The notes under the pieces: generated by a model
Told to the model about the DNA's origin: nothing
What the model saw: only the letters and a program-made list of their open reading frames with translations
Databases searched by the model: none
Position numbers and translations under genes: made by a program
NCBI GenBank assembly: GCA_000437435.1
Contig: FR899625.1
Coordinates: 151,520-215,519 of the forward strand
DNA length: 64,000 nt
Direction: 5' to 3'
Source of the DNA: Clostridium sp. CAG:768
GTDB taxonomy: Bacteria > Cyanobacteriota > Vampirovibrionia > Gastranaerophilales > Gastranaerophilaceae
In this document: positions 54,927-61,897 of the stretch, piece by piece
Position numbering within the stretch: position 1 is the first letter of the stretch
How the letters are laid out: each line of letters opens with the position of its first letter

Positions 54927-55688
54927 ATGAATAATTTTGTAACTGATGCAATTAATCTGAAAGCTTATAATTTGAGTGAAGCTGATAAAATTATTGTTAT
55001 GTATTCAAAAGATAAAGGGCTTATTAGAGGAGTTGCAAAGGGAGTAAAAAAGCCTAAAAGTAAACTTGGCGCAAGAATGGATTTGCTTGTTGCCAATAAA
55101 TTAATGCTTTATAAAGGTAAAAATTTAGACAGAATTTGTCAAGCAGAGGCTCTAAATACTTTTCATAAAACTCGTCAAAATATGGATAAAATTTTTTATT
55201 CAATGTATATCTCTGAAGTTGTAAGTAATTTTGGAGTTGAAGATGATCCGTGCTCTAATGAAGTTTATGATTTATTATATAAAGCTTTAGATAAGATTTC
55301 TAATGTAGCTGATATTGTAGAAATCATGATAGCTGTGATTAAATTTCAGTTAAAGATGATGTTGATTTCAGGTTTGGGTCTGGAATTTGATACCTGTCTA
55401 TGTTGCGGACATAATATAAAAGAAGAAAATATGTTCTTTTCTTCTCAAATGGGTGGTATAGTTTGCTCAAAATGTAATGAAAAATATAATATTCATAATA
55501 TTATGCACTATAAGTTGCGAGATTTTTTAATTTATTGTTTGGAATCCGATTTTGATACTAGATCGGAATATGATGAAAAAGCAAATGAAAAAGTCTGCAG
55601 TGTATGTTTTGAATTATTAAAGGAATATATTAGTTTGCATTCTTCTCAGAAATTTAAATCAACAGAACTTTTACAGGAGGTTAAATAA
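54927..55688 (+). CDS. recO: DNA repair protein RecO
   Basis: RecO helps load RecA on SSB-coated DNA. The 253-residue protein has the N-terminal OB-fold pattern (AINLKAYNLSEADKIIVMYS, GLIRGVAKGVKK), a helical middle and four cysteines of a zinc finger (CLCCGHNI and VCSKCNEKY). It starts 39 bases after pilT and is followed 6 bases later by a membrane protein gene on the same strand. Confidence 0.88.
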   Translation: MNNFVTDAINLKAYNLSEADKIIVMYSKDKGLIRGVAKGVKKPKSKLGARMDLLVANKLMLYKGKNLDRICQAEALNTFHKTRQNMDKIFYSMYISEVVSNFGVEDDPCSNEVYDLLYKALDKISNVADIVEIMIAVIKFQLKMMLISGLGLEFDTCLCCGHNIKEENMFFSSQMGGIVCSKCNEKYNIHNIMHYKLRDFLIYCLESDFDTRSEYDEKANEKVCSVCFELLKEYISLHSSQKFKSTELLQEVK

Positions 55689-55694
55689 TAAAAT

Positions 55695-56060
55695 ATGTTT
55701 AAAAATTTATTTGACTTATCTGTAAAACGTTCTGGGATTGAAATATTTGGATTTTATTTGTTTTATTCTATATTTGGTGCAATGATAGCAGGACTAATTT
55801 GCGGGATTATAATTGCTGTTTTGCATCCTGAAGCTAAAACTTTTGCAGATGGTGCAAGGTTAGGTATGTTATATGGTCCTTTGATGGCTATATTCTATGG
55901 TGTAATTATTGCATTATCAGTAATCCATGCAAAAGGTATTTTTAATTCTTTTAATGCGGTTTTGTTAACTATAATTGCAGTTCCTTTATTATATTTTGGT
56001 GGTATATCTCTCGGGTTTATTCCTGTAGCTCTTTTAACTTCTTTTGATAGTAGAAAATAA
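55695..56060 (+). CDS. Small four-helix membrane protein, hypothetical
   Basis: A 121-residue hydrophobic protein with about four membrane segments (GFYLFYSIFGAMIAGLICGI, MLYGPLMAIFYGVIIALSV, AVLLTIIAVPLLYFGGISL). No family is recognised. It follows recO by six bases, so it is likely in the same transcript, and it ends 3 bases from the convergent pilin. Confidence 0.72.
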   Translation: MFKNLFDLSVKRSGIEIFGFYLFYSIFGAMIAGLICGIIIAVLHPEAKTFADGARLGMLYGPLMAIFYGVIIALSVIHAKGIFNSFNAVLLTIIAVPLLYFGGISLGFIPVALLTSFDSRK

Positions 56061-56063
56061 GTT

Positions 56064-56717
56064 TTAATTAAGAAGCCAAGATGTATAATAGCAAGGTGGA
56101 TAATTGCACCAACTGTTTTGTATTAATTGGTCATTCGCAGGAATAACTCTTGTAGCAAGTCCTTTATTAATTCTACCTTTTGAGTCTCCAAGAAAAAATA
56201 CAAATCTATCTTTCCCAAATTTATTTGGTTTTTTATATCCATTAATGTCTACCAAATAAATATTTTCTGAGGAAAAATAAAGAGCCCAGACACGACCTGT
56301 ACTATCAACAAACGCTTTCCCATATCCTGTATTTGGCATTCCATTAAATGTGTCCCCCTTTTCCCAACAGTTATATAATTCTTTAGGTGTACATTCTTGA
56401 ACAATAGTGAATTTCCCTTTTAGTGCTAACCATTCTGAATTAGTTGCATTTTCGTCATTTGATTGATTTCTTGGAATTATTTCATCATTGTTTAAAGAGC
56501 TTACAAGCGCTTGAGAAAAGTCTGAATATGCTTTTTTATAAGCGGTTTTATATTCTAAATTTTTAGCAGAATTAACGACTATATTTATGGTTAAACTAGC
56601 AATAACACCAATAATGCCTAATGTAATTAAAATCTCTGCTAAGGTAAATCCCTTAGAGTAATCTAGATTTTGCGGGGGGGGGGCAATCTCAAAGCTTCTC
56701 GTATAAACATTTTTCAT
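56064..56717 (-). CDS. Type IV pilin/pseudopilin with poly-C tract in leader (locus F, in frame from the first ATG)
   Basis: GGAGG at 56718-56722 is followed by two ATGs. The first, at 56717, directly abuts it and reads through ten C (EIAPPPQNLDYSKGFTLAEILITLGIIGVIAS). The second, at 56710, has the optimal seven-base spacing and corresponds to the start in locus C. In that frame ten C leads to a stop, and 8 or 11 are needed. The mature part has DINGYKKPNKFGKDRFVFF. The gene is therefore expressible only weakly from the abutting start, or off. Confidence 0.85.
   Translation of the reverse strand: MKNVYTRSFEIAPPPQNLDYSKGFTLAEILITLGIIGVIASLTINIVVNSAKNLEYKTAYKKAYSDFSQALVSSLNNDEIIPRNQSNDENATNSEWLALKGKFTIVQECTPKELYNCWEKGDTFNGMPNTGYGKAFVDSTGRVWALYFSSENIYLVDINGYKKPNKFGKDRFVFFLGDSKGRINKGLATRVIPANDQLIQNSWCNYPPCYYTSWLLN
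56674..56683 (+). repeat. G10 homopolymer in pilin leader F
   Basis: Ten G on the plus strand (C10 coding sense), flanked by TTTTGC and CAATCTCAAAGC, matching locus C. Confidence 0.9.
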
Positions 56718-56864
56718 CCTCCATATTTTTGTTTATATTATTTATTATTTTTTTGATTTTGTCAATATGGATTAAATAATTAATTAAAGATTAATTTCAA
56801 TGATTTTTTGAAATAAAACGTTAAAATATAATTATAATAGTTTTTGTAAAAGGAGTTGACTTGT

Positions 56865-59459
56865 ATGCCAAATTTTGAAAAGTTTACCAATTATTCTCAG
56901 GAACTTTTGAATTCAGCCGGTGCAATTATGCAGGAACACAGAAATTCAGAGATGCAGCCTGAGCATATTATGCTAGCTATGATAAAAGATAGTGGTGCTA
57001 TAAAGGATTATTTGACAGAATTAAAATTGTTAAATCAAGGTTTTATTGATAAAATTGTGTCTGTTGTAAATTCATTCCCTACTATATCAGGACCTCCTTC
57101 TGGTCAGGTATTTTTATCCGCTAAGACATATCAGCTTTTAGATATTGCCGGTCAGGCAGCTGAGGAATTCAAAGATGAATACATTAGTGCAGAATCTATT
57201 TTATTAGCAATGACCAAACTTGATAACAGTCCAATTCAATTGTTATTAAGAAATTATAATGTTGATACTAATAAAGTTTTGAATGTAATGAAAAAAATTA
57301 GAGGTAATAAAAAAGTGGATAATAAAAATGCAGAAGAAAATATGAAAGCGTTAGAAAAATTCTCAACAGATTTAACATCGCTTGCAAGAAAAGGTAAATT
57401 AGACCCTGTAATCGGTCGTGACGAAGAAGTCAGACGTATAATTCAGGTACTAAATAGAAGAACAAAAAATAACCCTGTATTGATTGGCGAACCAGGTGTT
57501 GGTAAAACTGCAATCGTAGAAGGTTTAGCTCAACGTATTGTACGTGGAGATGTCCCTGAAAGTTTAAAAGATGTAAAATTAGTATCTCTAGATATGGGAG
57601 CATTAGTTGCCGGTGCTAAATTTAGAGGAGAATTTGAAGAACGATTGAAAGCTGTATTGAAGGAAGTTGAAGATTCAAACGGCGAAATCGTAATGTTTAT
57701 TGATGAATTGCACACGGTAGTTGGAGCAGGTGCTACAGAAGGTTCTATGGATGCAGGTAACCTATTAAAACCTATGCTTGCTCGTGGAGTATTGAGAACT
57801 ATTGGTGCGACAACTGTTAATGAATATAGAAAATATATCGAAAAAGACCCCGCATTAGAAAGAAGATTTCAACCGGTATTAGTCGGAGAACCTTCTGTTG
57901 AAGATACAATTTCTATTTTAAGAGGTTTGAAAGAAAAATATGAAGTTCACCATGGAATTCGTATTTTGGACAGTGCATTGATTGCAGCTGCAAAATTGTC
58001 TGATAGATATATTACTGACAGATTTTTACCAGATAAAGCTATCGATTTAATTGATGAAGCTGCTTCTTCTTTGCGTATTGAAATTGATTCAATGCCTGAA
58101 GAAATTGATACAATGTTGCGTCAAAAAATTCAATTAGAAATTGAAAGAGAAGCTCTTAAAAAAGAAGACGATGATGATGCAAAAAATAAAGTTGCGGATT
58201 TGACAAAACAAATTAATGATTTAGAAGCTAAAATTTCAAAACTTAAAGCTCAATGGGAGCAAGAAAAAGCATCTATTACTGGAGAAGCAGGTATTAAAGA
58301 AGAAATAGAAAAAGTTAAAAATAAAATAGAAGAAGCTGAACGTAATACAGATTTGCAAACGGCTGCAGAACTTAAATATGGTAAACTTCTCGAACTTGAA
58401 AAACAATTGAAAGCTGTTCAAAATAAAGAAAAAACAGATAATAAATTGTTAAAAGAAGAAATTGATGATGAAGATATTGCAAATGTTGTAAGTAAATGGA
58501 CCGGAATTCCTGTAAATAAGCTTGTCGAAAGTGAAAAACAAAAGCTTTTGAATATGGAAGATATTTTGCATAAGCGTTTAGTTGGTCAAGAAGAAGCTGT
58601 GTATACAGTATCTGATGCTATACGTCGTGCTCGTTCCGGATTGAAAGATCCTAAACGTCCAATTGGTACATTCTTATTCCTAGGACCTACTGGGGTTGGT
58701 AAGACTGAACTTGCGAAATCTTTGGCAGAATTTATGTTTAATGATGAAGATGCTCTAATTCGTATTGATATGTCTGAATATATGGAAAAACATAATGTAT
58801 CAAGATTAGTTGGAGCTCCTCCGGGATATGTTGGTTATGATGAAGGCGGTCAATTGACTGAAGCTGTAAGAAGAAAACCTTATTCTGTTGTGCTTTTTGA
58901 TGAAATTGAAAAAGCTCACCCAGATGTATTCAATATCATGCTTCAAATCTTTGATGATGGTAGATTGACTGATTCAAAAGGCAGAACCGTTGATTTTAAA
59001 AATACTTTGATAATTATGACGTCAAACATTGGCAGTGATATTATTCTTGAAGATACATTAAATTCTTTAGGTTCAAGCAGTAATTTCGAAGATACTAAAG
59101 AAAAAGTTTTGGAAGTTTTAAGAACTAGATTTAAACCTGAATTTTTAAATAGAATAGATGAAACTATTTTCTTTAGAGCTTTGAATATGCAAGATTTGAC
59201 AAAAATTGTAGATATTCAAATGGATTATTTGAGAAGATTGTTAAAAGATCAAGAAATTGAATTTGAAATTACTCCAGATGCAAAAGAATTTCTTGCAACT
59301 CGAGGTTTTAATCCTGTATATGGTGCAAGACCTTTGAAAAGGGTTATCAGACAATTAATTGAAAATCCGTTATCAAAACAAATTCTTGCTCAAAAATTTA
59401 TGCGAGGTGATAAAGTAATTATTGATGTTGAAAATGATGAAATTATCTTTAAAAAATAA
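56865..59459 (+). CDS. clpB: Disaggregase chaperone ClpB
   Basis: ClpB extracts polypeptides from aggregates with DnaK. The 864-residue protein has an N-domain (repeat pairs around 10-150), AAA-1 with GEPGVGKT, the coiled-coil middle domain (about 405-525, Lys/Glu-rich) that separates ClpB from ClpC/ClpA, and AAA-2 with GPTGVGKT, plus the Arg-finger regions. ATG 56865 follows AAAAGGAG; a TTG three codons earlier is less likely. A clear terminator follows. Confidence 0.95.
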   Translation: MPNFEKFTNYSQELLNSAGAIMQEHRNSEMQPEHIMLAMIKDSGAIKDYLTELKLLNQGFIDKIVSVVNSFPTISGPPSGQVFLSAKTYQLLDIAGQAAEEFKDEYISAESILLAMTKLDNSPIQLLLRNYNVDTNKVLNVMKKIRGNKKVDNKNAEENMKALEKFSTDLTSLARKGKLDPVIGRDEEVRRIIQVLNRRTKNNPVLIGEPGVGKTAIVEGLAQRIVRGDVPESLKDVKLVSLDMGALVAGAKFRGEFEERLKAVLKEVEDSNGEIVMFIDELHTVVGAGATEGSMDAGNLLKPMLARGVLRTIGATTVNEYRKYIEKDPALERRFQPVLVGEPSVEDTISILRGLKEKYEVHHGIRILDSALIAAAKLSDRYITDRFLPDKAIDLIDEAASSLRIEIDSMPEEIDTMLRQKIQLEIEREALKKEDDDDAKNKVADLTKQINDLEAKISKLKAQWEQEKASITGEAGIKEEIEKVKNKIEEAERNTDLQTAAELKYGKLLELEKQLKAVQNKEKTDNKLLKEEIDDEDIANVVSKWTGIPVNKLVESEKQKLLNMEDILHKRLVGQEEAVYTVSDAIRRARSGLKDPKRPIGTFLFLGPTGVGKTELAKSLAEFMFNDEDALIRIDMSEYMEKHNVSRLVGAPPGYVGYDEGGQLTEAVRRKPYSVVLFDEIEKAHPDVFNIMLQIFDDGRLTDSKGRTVDFKNTLIIMTSNIGSDIILEDTLNSLGSSSNFEDTKEKVLEVLRTRFKPEFLNRIDETIFFRALNMQDLTKIVDIQMDYLRRLLKDQEIEFEITPDAKEFLATRGFNPVYGARPLKRVIRQLIENPLSKQILAQKFMRGDKVIIDVENDEIIFKK

Positions 59460-59475
59460 TAATTAATACTAGTAA

Positions 59476-59511
59476 AAAGAGTGCAATTATTAGGTTGCAC
59501 TCTTTCTTTTT
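59476..59511 (+). terminator. Intrinsic terminator after clpB
   Basis: An 11-bp perfect stem AAAGAGTGCAA / TTGCACTCTTT with an 8-base loop and CTTTTT tail. The next gene starts 16 bases later. Confidence 0.88.
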
Positions 59512-59527
59512 GATGTATAATTGTTTT

Positions 59528-60202
59528 ATGAAGATTCAAAGAACAAATAATGATATACATTTCGGGTTAAATTCGAATACACATAGAAAAATTACTCAAA
59601 AGTTAATAGAAGAAGAATATCCAAAACTTCAAAAATATATCCCTATATTGAAAACAGCTGTTGAAAAACCAGATTTTGATGAATTAGGCTTTCATAGTAA
59701 TACTCATTTTTATTATCCTTTTGAAAGTTATATAAAACCTAGAGAAAGTTTTTTTGATTTCGATGGGTTGCATAATGCAAGAGCGAAATATAATGAACAT
59801 ATAGATAAATTTTTTGCGGCTTCTAAGTATTTTCGTTTTGGAGAGATGATGGAAGAAGCTGGTAGGGCTAAACATTTTTTAGATGATATGAGTGTTGGTC
59901 TTCATGTTCAAAGAGGTAATATTTTTCAAAAATGGCGTGATAAAAATATGCATAGAGATTTTGAAACATATATTTATGATAATGAAGATTCTTTAATAAG
60001 TAATGCAAAAAAATCATCTGTTAATTATAAAACAGATGATTTTGATGACATTTTTATGAGTGTTGTTAATTATTCTAAAAATTCTGAATTACCAAATAAT
60101 TTCAATAAGAATAATTGGCATGAAATAGCTCAAAATACTATTAATGTTGCAATTGATTCATCAAGGGTATTTTTTGACAAGATTTTAGAGTATTTACCTT
60201 AG
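59528..60202 (+). CDS. Zinc-dependent phospholipase C / S1-P1 nuclease-like protein
   Basis: A 224-residue protein with a histidine/aspartate pattern typical of zinc-dependent phospholipase C: His19, Asp49/51, FHSNTHF (His56, His60), GRAKHFLDDMSVGLHV (His116, Asp120, His126) and HRDFETYI (His142, Glu146). The family uses such residues to bind three zinc ions. The N-terminus MKIQRTNNDIHFGLN is not a signal peptide and loosely resembles the PNF tag. A TATAAT ends six bases before the ATG, with no Shine-Dalgarno, so the mRNA may be leaderless. It overlaps the convergent gene by nine bases. Confidence 0.62.
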   Translation: MKIQRTNNDIHFGLNSNTHRKITQKLIEEEYPKLQKYIPILKTAVEKPDFDELGFHSNTHFYYPFESYIKPRESFFDFDGLHNARAKYNEHIDKFFAASKYFRFGEMMEEAGRAKHFLDDMSVGLHVQRGNIFQKWRDKNMHRDFETYIYDNEDSLISNAKKSSVNYKTDDFDDIFMSVVNYSKNSELPNNFNKNNWHEIAQNTINVAIDSSRVFFDKILEYLP

Positions 60203-61024
60203 CCAAAGATTAAATTCTAAATTATCTTTTTGAGGTATAATTTCTACTTCTTTGCCTCTAAATGCAACACCACAATAATTAAAGAATTGAGCAATTCTCT
60301 TTCCTTTATATTTAAGAATATCAAAACCGTTAATAGAGAGTGGACTTGTGAAACTGATAACATTTCCATCTGCTGTTTTTGTTTTGAATTTTTTGAAATC
60401 TATTTGAGCGTTGTCATATGACCACCCATTTTCACTAACGTAGTCTACTGTTCCATAGATTGGTGTATCCTTTTTTATGTATAGTTTTCCATTTTTATAG
60501 ACATCTTTTACTGTTGAAAATTTAATCTTATCACCAACTTCAATTTCATCGTAGCAAGTTGAAATTTTTTGATCTGGTTTTATTTTAATTGGAGTGTTTT
60601 CTGAATTTATGTAATCACTGAAAAATACAGTGATTTTTGTTTTTTCAGGTTTTAAAACGACTTCTCCACCTCTGATTATACCAATGACTGGTGCTATTCC
60701 ACTATCCGCAAGGTCTTGGTATTTTTTATGTTCTCCACCTTTTATGTAAACTTCTCCGTTTAGTTTTTTATCAGAATTTTTGTATTTAAAATCACTGATT
60801 AGAAGTGTTGCTTGTTCTCCAGCAAATCCGTTAGGAGTTAGTTCTTTTATCATTCCTGTAATTATTTCATCATTTTTTATATTTTTGAATTCTATAATGC
60901 TGCCTTCTTGCAAAGTTTTATCTGCAGTAGAAATCTTTTTTACAGGAGTGATTGTAATCGGAACTTCTTCAGCAAAAGAAATTCCAGTTAGTAAAATACA
61001 TATTAGTAATAATCTTTTCAACAT
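60194..61024 (-). CDS. Exported hypothetical protein
   Basis: A 276-residue protein with a signal peptide (MLKRLLLICILLTGISF, cleavage near AEE). Two similar beta-rich halves may exist (around ISTADKTLQEGSIIEFKNIKN and ISTCYDEIEVGDKIKFSTVKD), each with lysines and short strands, suggesting an internal duplication. The C-terminal part (RGKEVEIIPQKDNLEFNLWL) is a strand. No family recognised. It starts 1 base after the M48 peptidase stop and is probably co-transcribed with it. Confidence 0.8.
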   Translation of the reverse strand: MLKRLLLICILLTGISFAEEVPITITPVKKISTADKTLQEGSIIEFKNIKNDEIITGMIKELTPNGFAGEQATLLISDFKYKNSDKKLNGEVYIKGGEHKKYQDLADSGIAPVIGIIRGGEVVLKPEKTKITVFFSDYINSENTPIKIKPDQKISTCYDEIEVGDKIKFSTVKDVYKNGKLYIKKDTPIYGTVDYVSENGWSYDNAQIDFKKFKTKTADGNVISFTSPLSINGFDILKYKGKRIAQFFNYCGVAFRGKEVEIIPQKDNLEFNLWLR

Positions 61025-61025
61025 A

Positions 61026-61736
61026 TTACAAATCTCCGTTTTCTTGTTGTTTTAGTTGACGTCTTTTTTGTTTTTGTTGAAATTCTTTTATTTCTTTGTT
61101 CATTGAATATGTGAAGTTTTTATATGACGCAGTTTGCGTATATGGAGAATTTAGGTATTGTGGATATTTAACGTAAATGTATTTATACATATCCAAAAGT
61201 CTTTTAGAACCTTTGGGATGAGTGTATGTAAATCCCCAATCCCAAACAGGTTCTCCAAATATTTTATTTCCCATCGTAATTGCTGCGATAGGGTCATAAC
61301 CAGCTTTTACCATGTAATCAATTCCGTTTAAATCAGCTTTTTGCTCATATTTTTTAGAATTAGCATTCATTGCTAAGTATTTAATCATTCCACCATAAGC
61401 TTCTACAGAATGTGCAATTTCATGAGATAATATGTAAGCTAATTCGTCATCGTTATCCATGTATAAAAACATTCCTGCATAGATAGTTACTCTTTTATCA
61501 TATGTGCTAGAATATGCATTTATGGTATCTTTGTGGCTGTCGACAAAAATAGGTACTCTTTTAGGAATTCTATTACTAATCATTATTCTTTGACCGACTT
61601 GAAGTACTTTTTCTTCATCAATACCTTTTTTGCGCCAGAAATTGCTCATATTAACATTCTTGATTACAAGAATTTCTTCTGCGAAAGAACAGCTACCTAT
61701 TAATAATACTCCAAGCAGTACTAAAATCTTTTTCAT
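61026..61736 (-). CDS. M48-family exported metallopeptidase
   Basis: A 236-residue protein with a signal peptide (MKKILVLLGVLLIGSCSFA) that ends in a possible lipobox (IGSC). It has the zinc motif HEIAH at 105-109 and a distal YEQKADLNGIDYMVKAG (Glu131 region) as in M48 peptidases of the BepA/LoiP type. It probably acts at the envelope in protein quality control. The C-terminus is very basic and Gln-rich (QKQKRRQLKQQ). The exported gene at 60194 follows in the same direction. Confidence 0.85.
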   Translation of the reverse strand: MKKILVLLGVLLIGSCSFAEEILVIKNVNMSNFWRKKGIDEEKVLQVGQRIMISNRIPKRVPIFVDSHKDTINAYSSTYDKRVTIYAGMFLYMDNDDELAYILSHEIAHSVEAYGGMIKYLAMNANSKKYEQKADLNGIDYMVKAGYDPIAAITMGNKIFGEPVWDWGFTYTHPKGSKRLLDMYKYIYVKYPQYLNSPYTQTASYKNFTYSMNKEIKEFQQKQKRRQLKQQENGDL

Positions 61737-61855
61737 AATTACCCCTCTTACTTTTAATTATTCTTTATTCCGAGACTATGGTACTATAATGTTTTTCTAT
61801 TTTCAAGGAGATGTAAAACTTTTGTAAGGATATTTAATTTTGTTTTTTTCAATGA

Positions 61856-61861
61856 TATAAT
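61856..61861 (+). promoter_or_regulatory. Putative -10 element of glmS
   Basis: TATAAT lies 36 bases before glmS, but the -35 (TTTAAT-like at 61833) is weak. I see no glmS ribozyme core in the 161-base gap. Confidence 0.35.
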
Positions 61862-61897
61862 ATCAAGTACAGTATTTAGTTTATTGGAGAGCAAAAT

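Noticed and set aside
16329..56683. G runs as sequencing or assembly artefact
   Set aside because: Not fully excluded for length, but the tracts sit in the same gene position six times with related but different flanks, which an artefact would not explain.
61740..61897. Possible glmS ribozyme before glmS
   Set aside because: The gap is short and I see no recognisable ribozyme core; only a weak -10 element.
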